Positions 1 to 11,976 of a DNA stretch of 64,000 bases are shown piece by piece. Made by a program: the position numbers and the translations under genes. The DNA comes from Theocolax elegans (Eukaryota > Arthropoda > Insecta > Hymenoptera > Cerocephalidae). The notes under the pieces are model-generated. The model was not told the DNA's origin. It saw nothing but the letters and a program-made list of their open reading frames with translations, and made no database searches. The stretch spans positions 54,753,027-54,817,026 of the forward strand of contig CM047429.1 in assembly GCA_026168455.1 (NCBI GenBank), read 5' to 3'. Positions within the stretch are counted from its first letter, which is position 1. Each line of letters starts with the position of its first letter.

Positions 1-1272
1 TCGTCCACGAATCGTAATGTATATGGCTTATAACTCTATGAATTATCATAGTTATCTCTTGCATTTAATTAATTGAATTTCTTCCCTTGTGTACCTCTAC
101 GGAAAAAATAAAGTAATTGAAAGACTTATGTGTGACGATGATCTTAATTAAAAGTGTATTTATATATACATATACTGGTTAATTTTATTTATTTGCTAAT
201 TAATCATTATTACGAGCAGTGCCTAATGGACCTTTGAATAACTATTTACAAATTTTAATATACTATTCTACTTTCCGATAATCATTGTTAAACAATAATA
301 TGTATATATTGACAATCTCAATTTCTATAAGGAAATCCAAAAACGCTGGTATATAAGCGCCCACGCGCGCACTGCACATACCCACTCGGATACATATTTA
401 CATTTGCACAATTCTCTGGTATACAAAATTTTCGCGTTCAAGATTGCGCAAAACGAGTTTGCAAACTATTTTAAAATATGCTACTGTTTATAAAACTATT
501 TCACTGCAAAAATACAGAAAAGTTATGTATATAAATCCGGGCATCAAAAATAGAGTTTTAAAAATGCTCGTCTTTATAAACTTCCAATTAATAAAGATGT
601 GTTTTATTTAAAGAAGTGAATAATAATTATTAGATTTTCATTTAACAAATGTCATTTTATCTTCTACCTTAATATTTATCAATCTTCGTTAACGTAAATT
701 CTTGTATATATTATTCATTTATAAATATAGTATACGGGACATTCGATGTAGAAACACGCAACGTATGTAAAGGTACACAATGCATTCAACGATGTGTGTG
801 AAATAATTATATGATGTATATAAGTGTAATAAAAACAGTTGACTCTGCAAAGGTAAACCGTATATCGTGGTCATAGTTTTTCTCAAACTCATATGTCGAA
901 CTGATCTGCTTCCTTCGTTTCTTCCGCTCTTAACCACTTCGCAGGCTCAGGGAAATACATCATAAAAACTACAAGCTGGTTTTCTCTCGATTCATCCTTA
1001 TGTATACGTAGTGGAAGTTGAATCGTATGGCAAGCAATTATAAAAGTATAAAAACAAAATAAATTGTTGACGTAGAAATATGTATATATCTATAAAATTA
1101 AAAACATGTTTTATTTTACACTTTTTATTAAATGTCTAAGTTGTGTGTGTATACCAATGAATGTGATGTGGTAAACGTTAATAGAATGTTTACTGCAGAC
1201 TATTCTATTATTTATTTATATTTGTGCACATATATTTTAAACTAGCGGATAAAGAATTGTTATTTTATATAT
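1..1272. other. A+T-rich 5' flanking DNA, no gene seen
   Basis: This stretch has no open frame with coding character and no repeat that I recognise. It is A+T-rich with scattered short TA runs. The only longer frame, on the minus strand near 719-937, has random composition and no start context. It is probably intergenic sequence upstream of the gene that begins near 4 kb. Confidence 0.6.
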
Positions 1273-1497
1273 GAAGAAATCCACAAAAATTCTTCCAAAT
1301 CGCGTTCCTTAAAATCGAAAAAAAATTTTTTTGAAGCACACCTTACGGACCTCACTTTTCTTCATCTATAGTACATATAATATGTGAAACAAAATTTGAA
1401 CATGAAACAAAAGGCTTGTGATACACTATGTTTGAAGTTTAAAATAAAAAATCGTAAAATGCTGTTTTGTTAGAAAAAGCTTATATAACTTATATAA
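1273..1497 (+). repeat. Left arm of the inverted repeat
   Basis: The arm begins with GAAGAAATCC and ends near TTATATAACTTATATAA. It pairs along its whole length with 2355-2583, with a few substitutions and short indels, mainly in A or T runs. Confidence 0.8.
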
Positions 1498-2354
1498 TCG
1501 TAATAAAGTTAATTTTCAAAACAACCCTTTTGCATTTTGTTTTTGAAAGCTTATTATTATATAAACTCGTATCAAAATTTATTTCATTAAAAATAATGCA
1601 CTAGGTTCTAATAAGCGAGTATTTATAAAATAAGGGAAAACACTAGTTTTTTTTAATTATAGTATTGTTTAGATAAAAATGTTAGGGTATTTAAATGGTA
1701 TTTAAGATAATATAATAATCTTATATTTCAACTAAATGATATATTATCCTGCTTAAACAATAATCATGAGTAGTAAATAAAATATTTAGTGAGTTACTAA
1801 GCTATTTCGTTCATACAATCAAATAATTTATAAGTGTACCTATAAAAAATATTAAAAATGTTTAGGCAGTACAGATAATAGATTTTTTTATATATTCATT
1901 ATGCAATTATAATTTTAGTCATATTATCCTAAATATATACATTTTTCCGGTATATTTATAGGGCGGATCGATTTGGCATCACTTAGAGTGGAAAAATCGT
2001 GGTTTTTAGACAAAAAAAATATTTTTGCTATTTCGTTAAATATTTGGAATTGTAACTGAAATGTATAGCAGTACAAAAGAATTGATTATAAATTATCTTT
2101 TTTAAATTCAACAATTACTCCTAAATATTAATTATTAAATATTATTTTTTGATCACAAGCAATCCAATCATCCTACTTTAAAATTATTAATTAGTTTTGT
2201 ATGTTGCGTCTTCATTATCATTAGATAATTAATTTGTATAAATAATTTATTGGATTCTGCAGATGTCACAGAATGATATTTACTATAATATTACATTAAA
2301 AACTATTTGATTAGAAAAAGATTAGTTGAAAGATTATTTGTTTCAATATAATTG

Positions 2355-2583
2355 TTATATAAGTTATATAAGCTTTAAAAAAACAGCATTTTACGATTTT
2401 TTTATTTTAAACTTCAAACTTAAAAAAAAGTTTGTCACACGCCTTTTATTTCATGTTCAAATTTTGTTTCACATATTATATGTACTATAGATGAAGAAAA
2501 GTGAGGTCCGGAAGGTGTGCCTCAAAAAAATTTTCTTTCGATTTTGGGGAACGCGATTTGGAAGAATTTATTTGGATTTCCTC
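2355..2583 (-). repeat. Right arm of the inverted repeat
   Basis: Read on the minus strand it starts GAGGAAATCC and follows the left arm to TTATATAACTTATATAA. The divergence between arms suggests an old insertion. Confidence 0.8.
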
Positions 2584-3180
2584 TTATGTACAAATTGCAA
2601 GTTAAGTTTTCCAAAATTTTTGATAATACGAACTTTTTATTAAACAATAAAATTAATACGAGTATAAACTTAAACACAAATTAGAAAATAATTAATCTAT
2701 TATTGATAAATAATAGTGGATTTAAAGAAGTTGACACACTCATATAAATGATACTCAAGAGTTATAATTCATGGTTAAATATAAATTTAAAAAAATGTGT
2801 AAATTTAAATTCGATACGCAGAGTAAGGTTATCAATTTTCCTAGATTAAACGTAAAATGTAATTTAACCGGAAAGGAAGGATGAAAAAATAAAGATTATA
2901 TCGGTGCAGTAGTTATTATGCATAGGCGAGGATCCTTACACCTGTCGATCGAGAAGAATACTCGAGACTACGTAGGAGTAAGTATATACGTAGGAGAAAA
3001 TCCATGAATCCGTGTAAACTCCCTTTCATCGACACCTCTTGAAATGCCATGCTCAAGGACATAGGTAAGCATGAAAAATCGCAACGAGTTTTCCTGGAAA
3101 TGCCGTGCGCATCTGTATGTGTGTGTGGTGTGTCCGTGTGTGTATATATATAATGTGTATAATACACATAGAAGAGAGGT
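2584..3180. other. A+T-rich flank between the foldback element and the promoter island
   Basis: I see no gene here. The sequence becomes richer in G+C after about 2930, and short TG/CA and TA runs occur at 3117-3170. Frames in this part are made of these simple repeats. Confidence 0.5.
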
Positions 3181-3535
3181 ATGGGTTCGAACCTACTCTC
3201 GTTCCGGCCCTGATGGTCGCACAATCAACAAGTAGTCGGCGCTGCATACCGGTCTCTCGTCTCTCAGTATGCGTCGCGGAGAGCGAGCGAGCGAGAGAGA
3301 GAGTCAGAGAGGGGGTGAGAGAGGGTGGGGGGAGGGGGGAACCGTGATCTCACTGTTTGTGTGCCATAGCCGCGTGCGAGGAAGACAGCGTATACGAAGG
3401 AACGAAGGAGAAAGACCACTGGTGCGGTGAGATGGAGTGAGAAAGAGAGAGAGAGGGGAAAGGAGGGGGTGTACACACCGTACGGTACTGAGAAACCTTA
3501 GAGCGAGCGCACGAGAGAGATGGATAAACGCTTGA

Positions 3536-3559
3536 GCTCTCTCTCTCTCTCTCTCTCTC
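3536..3559 (+). repeat. (CT)n microsatellite in the promoter region
   Basis: An uninterrupted CT run of about 12 units, close to the GA-rich stretches at 3290 and 3440 that could bind GAGA-type factors. Confidence 0.85.
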
Positions 3560-4004
3560 ACGGTACTACTAGTATTACTACTACCACTACTTCTACACTC
3601 ATTTAAAGAGGAGCTCCGTACCAAAACAAATTTCCTCTCGAAAATCAGTAGTATGAGAATTTGCGAATGCTGCACTGCAGTGCATCCTATGCTCGATCGA
3701 GAAGAAAAATCAAAATAGTTGCGGATATAGTTCCGAGTGTCCGGTGAATACTCGAAGAGCGTATATATATGTATATACTCGTAGTATAGTAGTAGCGTGA
3801 CGAAGAGAAGTGGGGGGAAGCACGCAGGCACGGCACGGCGTCCCCGCTTTCTCTCTCTTTCTCTCTCTCTCTGCCCGTCTCCCTCCCACTGAGAGCGCGC
3901 GGCGTGCGCGCTCGCGGCACAGTTCGGGAATCGGGAACGGCTAGTTGGCTAAGCGGCGTCCGTCGACGAGCAACTGCTCCGCGCTCTCTCCACGCTAAAA
4001 ACTG

Positions 4005-4034
4005 ATGTATACGCTCGCAACCGATACGCGATGA
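4005..4034 (+). CDS. Upstream ORF 1 in the 5' leader (9 codons)
   Basis: ATG at 4005 opens a nine-codon frame (MYTLATDTR) that stops with TGA at 4032-4034. It overlaps the next ATG (4031) as ATGA, a coupled arrangement. It counts as a uORF only if transcription starts upstream of 4005, which the sequence cannot show. No function is implied for the peptide. Confidence 0.3.
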   Translation: MYTLATDTR

Positions 4035-4060
4035 CGGGGACCGCGAGTGCTCATCTCTGA
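4031..4060 (+). CDS. Upstream ORF 2 in the 5' leader (9 codons)
   Basis: ATG at 4031 opens MTGTASAHL and stops at TGA 4058-4060. It overlaps uORF 1 by four bases. Conditional on a start site upstream. Confidence 0.3.
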   Translation: MTGTASAHL

Positions 4061-4088
4061 AAGTTTAGTGGTTGATTATTTTCGTTTA

Positions 4089-4100
4089 ATGTTTAGTTAG
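4089..4100 (+). CDS. Upstream ORF 3, minimal (3 codons)
   Basis: ATG TTT AGT TAG. A three-codon frame in the leader that would allow re-initiation downstream. Conditional on the transcription start. Confidence 0.2.
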   Translation: MFS

Positions 4101-4176
4101 TGCACCAGAGAACGCAAGCCGAGGATTGTTCAGTGATATATTGAAATATAAAAAGTTGAGGAGGAGGGTACGAAGG

Positions 4177-4194
4177 ATGAGCCCACCTTGGTGA
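4177..4194 (+). CDS. Upstream ORF 4 in the 5' leader (5 codons)
   Basis: ATG at 4177 reads MSPPW and then TGA. It has G at -3 (AAGGATGA) and lies about 125 nt upstream of the main start, so it is the uORF most likely to be in the mature leader. Confidence 0.3.
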   Translation: MSPPW

Positions 4195-4319
4195 ATTTGA
4201 TATCGTTACGTGCGTTTGATCGTCAAGATCGGTTGCGGCAACCGGTATTATATAGCGCGTCGTCGAGAGCGGCAAGGCGCAAGATCGAAAGGAGGCCGGA
4301 GAACTAAGGAAACGGAGGT

Positions 4320-4467
4320 ATGGCGGCGGCGGTGCGGTGGCGCTGGCCGCTGCTGCTGCGCCGCGATCGTTGGGCCCGTTGGGCGAGGCCCAAGACGATG
4401 ACTGGCCCCGGCGGACCGCCAGCCCTCTCCCTACTCCTCTTGATGTTCCTACTATGTGGAACTTTCG
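4320..4467 (+). CDS. First coding exon of a secreted or membrane protein (signal peptide), partial gene
   Basis: The exon encodes 49 codons plus one base. From the first ATG the protein has a basic, Trp/Arg-rich stretch (residues 1-26, with about nine Arg/Lys and four Trp), then Met27, a Gly/Pro-rich link (29-34) and a hydrophobic core (residues 35-45, ALSLLLLMFLL) followed by CGTFG. That is the layout of a secretory signal peptide. It ends TTC G|GTGAGT, a consensus 5' splice site in phase 1. A signal-peptide exon followed by a phase-1 intron is common for cell-surface and extracellular proteins such as immunoglobulin-domain receptors. I cannot name the family because no mature domain is in the window. 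The ATG at 4320 has G at -3 and +4. The ATG at 4398 (A at -3) would give a more ordinary 23-residue leader, so the true start is uncertain. Without splicing the frame runs on to a stop near 4610 through a (CT)n repeat, which has no coding character. Confidence 0.75.
4398..4400 (+). promoter_or_regulatory. Alternative in-frame start codon (Met27)
   Basis: Starting here removes the Arg/Trp-rich extension and leaves a compact signal peptide, MTGPGGPPALSLLLLMFLL. The context is ACGATGA, with A at -3. Leaky scanning could produce both forms. Confidence 0.4.
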
Positions 4468-4473
4468 GTGAGT
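4468..4473 (+). other. 5' splice site (GTGAGT) of intron 1
   Basis: TTCG|GTGAGT matches the insect donor consensus at every intronic position. It lies directly after the hydrophobic core of the signal peptide, where such introns usually sit. Confidence 0.7.
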
Positions 4474-4522
4474 CGACTGTGTTTCTCTATGTTTCTCTCT
4501 CCCTCGCCCTCCCTATCCTACC

Positions 4523-4525
<3 letters not shown>

Positions 4526-4562
<37 letters not shown>
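4526..4562 (+). repeat. (CT)n microsatellite just inside intron 1
   Basis: About 18 CT units start 58 nt after the 5' splice site. Read-through of this repeat causes the Ser/Leu tail in frames that ignore the splice site. Confidence 0.9.
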
Positions 4563-4564
<2 letters not shown>

Positions 4565-7500
4565 GTATACCTTGTATACCTTATACCTTATTTATACCTT
4601 ATACGTGTAGCCTCTATTGTACAGTGTGTACCTGTCTTACCTGCGAGTCCTGCGACACTACCCGCCTAACGCCTTTTCAACGTCCCTCTTTCTTGAGGTG
4701 ACGCGCATCGGTGAACCTGGAATTTTCCTCGATCGAGAGCGCTTCTTTATACTTTGCTTATTCATCGACCTCGCTCTAGGAATCTTAGAAATTTTCACGT
4801 ACCTTCGTTTTACAAACTCTTTCTCCCTCTCACCTTTTTTTATTTGTACTGTTTAAACAGTTGATCTTGAACAAAAAATTTATTAAAATACCGGTGCACA
4901 CTCCATACGGAGCGTAAACCAAGTTTATTAAATATGTTTACCTACCAATATGTATGTCGAGCAATTATATTTTGTTGGCTGTAAATGTAGGAAATCTTTC
5001 GAAATAAAAACAATTTGCTCTTACAATTCACCTTCAAATAGTTGACACTTTTAAAGTTTTCTTACTGGATGCCGATGAAATAACGTTGTCGTTGTTTATC
5101 TCGAAAAGACAAGACGCACTAGAAAGAGTACATATAGTAAATCGGTTGAAATTCCACTTAATTATTAAATTCGTTCATTCTGTATATCAATAGCTTTTAA
5201 CCCATTTATTTCTATCTATATACGTAAATTATTCGTTCAGAATATTTACTCAAATAATATTGTAATAGGTATTGATTTTTTATTACAATTTTGCACAATT
5301 GCATAATGTAGTATCGTTGATAACATTGGCAGTATATAACTAACTTTTTTGAATATCTTGCTAATGAATCTCGTTAGATACTGTTAATCCATTAGTAATT
5401 TTTAAAATATTATTATTTTCATAAACATTATTCTACAATGAAAAGAAAAACCATAATATGTATTCCTGTCGATGTATCCCTTTTTTCCTTTACTCTCGTG
5501 CGAAAATCGGTAACTCAAAATATTGCTACATAGATATCTATTAATGTGACACCACATACGGATAGAGTGCATAAAATACAATATCGAGTATCGATGCTCG
5601 TGTAATTTTATTTTTAAAAAATTGTATTTTTATATGCTTAAAAGATTATTTACTGTTCAAAATTATTTACTCCGTAAAATCCGGTAGCTAATAAATTTCT
5701 ATAAGGATCCGTTTTTTAATCAAATATTTACTAAATATCAAGAATTAAATTACGATAAAGTTTTGTACCAGATATAAGGGGTACATCCCATACTTCAACA
5801 TAGAATGTAATCAATTCGGAAAACTTTTTTTATTCGGCGCACACTAATGATCTAAAAATTCGATTCATCGATGTAATTCATTCAAACTCATTAAGTATTC
5901 CTTACATTACTGAATGTATCAAATAATAATTAAATAAACTTTATTAATAGCGTAAAGTTTATTAAAAGTACCTTTCGGGATTGATTAATATTAAAATATC
6001 CGTCATACATTGCCTTAAAGAATTTTAGTTGAAAATCCATTGTATGACTCATTTTAAAATGCATCATCGATTACTCCTCCAGTGATGATTCGCTTCCGTT
6101 TCATAACTATTTTAAAAATTGCAGCTCCGTCAAATTGAATTACACACAAAAATGTGTTATTTTATTATCGTTTCAATCTTTAATATCCTTTCTTCGCTCG
6201 CTATAATTTTTGACATTCTCGAAGTACAGTTATGAACTGTTTGCGTGCATTATAATTTGATTCTTAAAATACACTTTATAGGTAGTTATAAAACCACACA
6301 TATAAACAGCATACAAATTATAACGAACATAGGTGTGCAAAGATCGTTATTTGATGCTGCTTTTTTTTAAATTATTGATGTATTTTTCGTTCACGGCATT
6401 TCTTGTAATATAATTTTATTTGTACCAACAGAAATGTAAAATAAAAAAAGATTCCGTCATTAGTTGAACTGAATCTTAATTGGCATCTGTATAAAATTAC
6501 TACACATCTTTCAAGTTAACCTACATAAAAAAATATGACATGTTTATTTATAAATCTTGAATTATTTTTCGTCTATAATAAAAATAAATTATCGGTTTTC
6601 ACCAACGTAAATTGCATTTTTTATGTGCGAATTTTCACCGAGTAAGCATCAAAATATTTTTAGAAATGATTAAACTTAAATTACAGACATTATATACATA
6701 CATATATATATATATTTATAATTTCTTCCTTGTATACTATAAAACTTGGTTCTATAACGTGAATCGGCAATAAAAAGGTTGAGCGATTCTCCTACCACAG
6801 AATCTACCGTTATTATTATTATTATTATATTATTCTTTAAATAAAATTTATACATTTTTTTCCTTTGTCAAGATAATACAATCATCGACGTAATGATCTC
6901 ATAACAGTGATTTTAATTCATTAAAAAGTATTGTTATTCAAATCGTAATCGTAAATTTTAATGAAAAAAAAGAGACATTTCCAGGGAAAACTGATTATGT
7001 TGACAATATTGTAAGTATTTGAACGGATTAATTTTTTATTTTATATCATTTGATACGTACGTCCATTTCGTATAATTACATAAGTCATAATTTTAATTTT
7101 AAACATCGATTTGAGTGGTTTTAAGAATATATAGGTTAATTCTTTTTTTAAATCCAGATAAAAATAATGTACACAAGGAAAATTAATTAATTAATCATAT
7201 TTCTATAATACACATACATATCAGAAAAATCGGAACAAACATTGATACGTAAATATATTAAAAAAAATAAATGAAAAGTAAAAGAAAAATTTGTAATAAA
7301 TTTTTGAAGATCGTTAAAATCTTTGATGAAATGGTACATATTCCGTATATAAAACGTACAGTATAACGCACCTGAAAAATAAATGAATGAATCACTGATA
7401 CGTAGTCTAAAAGTTACGGCAGATAAGATTGTAGAATTACACACTCAAAAAAACCAGTGAATAGCTCGATTCAGTGAAGAATATATAGCTGATATGTGTG

Positions 7501-8769
7501 TTGTTAAACGCGAGTTATAGAAACAATTAACTATGCTGAATTGGTGGCAATTATTAATTAATATTGTTTTCCAATAAAAGTTACGTATATATATCAAGAT
7601 ACATTCAATCGAAAAATGTATCACTTCTATTTCATTCTCGTAAATTCAGTCTATATAATATACATCAAAGAGATTTATTTTTATAAATACCGTTTTAATA
7701 TTTTACTCAGTTTATGATTCATTTCAATCTACTTCTATTTTATATTTTATATTATTTATTACCAGTATTTACGTAACGCCAATAATTAATCAGTATAGGA
7801 TTTGAATAATATAAAACACTTTTCGCGCAGAGTTCTGCATCTATATAATAATTAATATGAATATCAACAAAGACAAAAATCGTTCAGACAGAAATGTATT
7901 TATATAAATTATGTAGGTATATCGACGTAGGTATTTGAACAACAGCAAATGAAAAAAAAAATTTGCATTTTACGTAACTGTCTGTTTGTGCAGTACGAAG
8001 TTTTACAGTTATGTAGTTAAAAACAAGAATTAGCTGCTAAATAGAAAATAGAAAAATCCAATAATTGGCGTTTTTAATTTTACTCGCGACAAAAAATGTG
8101 AATAGTTGCATCAATTTAAAAATTTAACAAAAAAAGTATTTTATGATTCGATAATTGAATATACGGGATATAATTCGAATTAGTGTAATAGTTGCCAAAA
8201 AACATGTGTAAAACTACACAATAAGTACTTGATTTTCATAATAGACATATATGCGAAATAAAAGATTACGGTATCTGCTTTCATATTCACTTTCATCATT
8301 GGATTCACTTTGCATTTTTCGCCACGGTATATAATTTCACGTGTTTTTGTCTAAATAGTTGATGTACTTATAAATAGAAGGATATTATCATAAGAACATC
8401 TTCATACAGAGTATATAGACGCAGTTTTTAATAATATTACGATAAATATATATGTCCGAAAGTTTAATTCGCCAAGTTGAATTAACCCGTAAGAATTTTC
8501 GTTCGTTAACTTTGCGCGCAATCTAATCACAGAAAATGCAAATTCTAAAGAAAACGAAACATAAATCTGAGCAATTTGTCACGGGCAACGAGAGCGCATA
8601 GCAGAAATGATTATATACACGTATAGATTTTTATCTTAAAAAAAAAAGAGTATCAGTGGCTCTCTGCATAACGGGAGCTTTACAAAGCGTGAGATAGAAA
8701 GTTGATTGAACGATGTCATTGGATCCTATCGGACGCGGGTTGTGTTCACACATGCCTGCGTGTCAACCG

Positions 8770-8771
<2 letters not shown>

Positions 8772-8814
<43 letters not shown>

Positions 8815-8815
8815 T
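8772..8815 (+). repeat. (CT)n microsatellite
   Basis: About 20 CT units with one TTT interruption. A short GA run on the same strand follows at 8935-8952. Confidence 0.9.
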
Positions 8816-9105
8816 CGTTTCTTAAGTGGACGCAAGAATACTGAATTACAAAATACGCACCAAGGCGATCAGGGCGTTCGAGCGCGTAGACTCTCCAACG
8901 TATATATATAGTTCAGCGGGTATATAGAAATACGAAAGAGAGAGAGAGAGCGAGCAAAGTTATCCGTAAACCCGTGGGAATGCCAGTCGATGTTACGCGC
9001 AGTGAACGATGCAGTACTTCACAAAAGTCAACGGCCAAGGTTAAGAATGTAATGCCATTTTAATTAAGGTATTAGTTAGAAAAGCTCCAAGGGGTATACG
9101 CACCG

Positions 9106-9122
9106 CTCTCTCTCTCTCTCTC
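9106..9122 (+). repeat. Short (CT)n run
   Basis: Eight to nine CT units in a mildly G+C-richer patch. Confidence 0.8.
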
Positions 9123-11956
9123 TTCGGCTTTTCGCAACTCGCGTTTTAATGAGTTGAAGTTATATTAATAAAATTATATTTTTATTTTCAATGTTATTAA
9201 CGGTCTCACGATATGTCGAACAATAAATTTTATAAAAAAAAGAACGTAAGACTTTGGTAAGAAACAAAAGATTGTATATATAGCGACTTCCAAAGTTTGC
9301 GAGTATACATAAGCTTTCGGCTCAATTCTCTAGTGCTTTAATGGGTTAAACCGTGTCTTTTGCGTGCGTAAAGATCATTTTCGGTTATAAATATTTATAA
9401 TTTGGCTCTACGCCTTAATGATAGACAAATTAATATTAACATTTTAATCTTAAGTGTTTTCATACGATGTAAAATTAAAATTAAATATTAAAATAACAAT
9501 AATAATAATGTTCGCAAGAGGCACTAATTTAATTACTATATAGAGAGTATATCATTAAATCGCTTACTTGAGACTATTATTTATCTTTAGCTTTTTGATC
9601 AAACACTTGTATAAGTGTAAAATATAAAATGCTATATACGGTCTCTTTCTATATACATTATATATAAAGTTTTCTATATATTTCCATTTAAAAAATTCGC
9701 TAATATTTCACAATTATGAGGGTAACGTTAAGAAAAAGGGGGCGAGTTCCAGTTTTCATTCGCGTAGACTGGTAAAAAAGCTGTTCAAAGTTTTTATCAA
9801 AATCCAGGACCCGCATCTCTGACACGGTCATTTTACTCTGATTAAAACAATAGAGTTAAATATACTTTTGTATAAAAGATTATGTGTACGAGCATAAACT
9901 TTGCACGCATCTGTGCAGCGTATACCAACATGTGTGCACTAGATATTATACAATTTCAAGACAACACCACACAACCAAGTTTTACTGCAAATTTTATGCA
10001 CAATGTACTCGACAATTTTCCAATGAATTGGCATTTATACACACTATTTTGTTGTTGGTTAGAAATTAAATTACTATATGGTTTTTCATTCGTCGTAATA
10101 TGCATAGTTTCATTGCTTGTAATATTTTAGTATATAAACTATCAAGTATTACGTTTATTTTAACGCGTATAGTTTACGTCATTTTTATTTAGTTTTCTAG
10201 TTTGCGACATCCTTGGAAATTTATATAGAAAGTATGACTTTGACACGATTGAAAAATATTGATTTGACCAAATATTTATTCTTGCACTGCTTTCGACTTA
10301 AATGCGGAGAATTGAAAAAATTGCAGACAATTATTTTTAAAGGAAGTTTGACCTTACTCTTTTTATTGAGATTTATTATTTGTGGATTGTCGTAATTGTA
10401 CTAAAAATGAAAATTGATAAAGATTTGACACAGTAACAGGATATTCGTGTAATGAAAAAATGTGCGTAGAAAAATTATTTTAGGACAGGTTGTGTAAAAT
10501 ATGAACGTATATTATTTAATTAATTAATAAAAAAAAATTTCATTTTAAGTATAAAAATGTGGTTAATTATTTTAATATGTCGACGTTGAGTGCGCAATAT
10601 CTCTAAATATCTTAAAATATTAACACATTTTCATATATTCATTTATTAATAAAATTCTGCACTATATACATGGGTATGCATTTTATTATTACTTTATTTG
10701 CATATCAAACTTTGTAATCATATATTAAATATTTTAACATCAATTTTTTATTACATCGGCTAAGCAAATACTGGAAAAAATCTAAGTGTGCATAAGATCT
10801 TTATATAAAGCGCTCGTTGTTATAAATGTGCTTTATAACTATTATAAATATTGGACCAATCGATATAAGAAAAAAAAACGGGCAATGTGTATAACTGACG
10901 AAGTTAAGAATATAAGGAGTTCATAGTAAAAATACTGCTTAGCGTGTAGTATATACTGTAACTTTGATCGCTGGAAGCTCGGTTAGTGTCGTCAACCTGC
11001 CTATGTATAACTTTTCAGCAATTTATTACTTTATTTACGTATTTGCGCGTATAAAAGAAGAATGTAAATTTACATTTAAGAGGATGTAAATTAAAAAAAA
11101 TATTGTTATACTTTGAACTGTAAGTTAATTTTTTATTAATCTTACGAATACGAAAGAATCATCGTTGCACATAAGAAGGTGATATGAAGCATAACGTTTT
11201 CGTTGCAATTATACAATAATGCAATAACTCGAAGAAAAAAGTAATATACATTTTGAAGATAATACTTGCGAAAATTAAGTTAATTTTTAATTAAAGAAAG
11301 TAGTTTTCGCGGACGTAGGGGGTATAAGAAGAAGACGATTCTTGATAAGACGTACATAACGAGGTTAATTCCAAGCCGTTGCACACCAACCATTTTCGAT
11401 ACGTATAAACTAAAATATATGTATAATACGTAAAACCGCGATCGCGCGTATGTACATGTAACTAACTGGAAAAGCTCATCGACACATATTTTGCGTTTCC
11501 TTAATAAACGCGATTGCCGGATTAGAAGAGAAAAAATGACAAATGCTACGGAATGTTCCGTCATCACCTTCGAGTTAGATGTGTATTTATATACATACGA
11601 GCAATAAACTCCGTCCTTAGCGTGAGGATGTAGCAATTTTCCTGCAATGCCGTGGCAAGTTTCCTTCGCGGTGGCGACGCTCGTTCGCAAAAACATATTC
11701 GTGCCCGCTTACTGTCGAGCAAATGTCAAGCTTACGTACACACATATATATATATATATATAGGTATATGCAATATACACATTTATACAAAAGAACCGGT
11801 GGGAGCGAGAGGGAGACAGATAGATCTATTTACAAGAAAAAAGGTATCACGCACACAAGTATGTGGATTGCGTGTGTGTGTATATATATAAAGTCGAAAA
11901 GTCATTTTATTGGCTCTACTCGGTAGATAGTTTTTCTTCGCGACAACCAGTTTAAG

Positions 11957-11976
11957 CCTCTCTCTCTCTCTCTCTT
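11957..11976 (+). repeat. Short (CT)n run
   Basis: About ten CT units, following the TA- and TG-rich simple sequence at 11740-11765 and 11870-11890. Confidence 0.8.

Larger units (their letters stand above)
1273..2583. mobile_element. Foldback/MITE-like element with about 225-bp terminal inverted repeats
   Basis: The segment 1273-1497 is repeated in inverted orientation at 2355-2583, with roughly nine bases in ten matching by eye. Shared blocks include TTCTTCCAAATCGCGTTCC, GACCTCACTTTTCTTCATC and AACAAAATTTGAACATGAA. The arms enclose about 860 bp of A+T-rich interior with no open frame, so no transposase is encoded and the element is non-autonomous. Immediately outside the arms, TTATATAT on the left and TTATGTAC on the right agree at six of eight positions. 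This could be a decayed 8-bp target-site duplication of the hAT or P type, but the exact ends are uncertain. The superfamily is unassigned. A foldback element made of two opposed copies of a shorter repeat would look the same. Confidence 0.8.
3181..4319 (+). promoter_or_regulatory. G+C- and GAGA-rich promoter region and 5' leader
   Basis: About 1.1 kb of clearly higher G+C and CpG content sits directly upstream of the signal-peptide exon. It holds dense GAGAG/CTCTC runs (3282-3305, 3440-3460, 3536-3559, 3850-3875), possible binding sites for a GAGA-type factor, and a G-run cluster at 3309-3341. The transcription start cannot be fixed from sequence. A TCAGT initiator-like pentamer lies at 4130-4134 and no convincing TATA box is placed for it. 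Four small upstream ORFs after 4000 suggest that the last 300 bases are transcribed leader. A pyrimidine-rich stretch ending in TTTAG near 4096 could be a 3' splice site of a leader intron, but this is only a possibility. Confidence 0.55.

Noticed and set aside
3184..3195. GGGTTCGAACC, resembling a tRNA T-arm or B box
   Set aside because: The motif is a palindrome. No acceptor stem, anticodon arm or A box could be built around it on either strand.
3304..3831. 175-codon minus-strand frame opposite the promoter region
   Set aside because: It consists of Ser/Leu/Arg runs from GA/CT repeats. No splice or start context supports an antisense gene.
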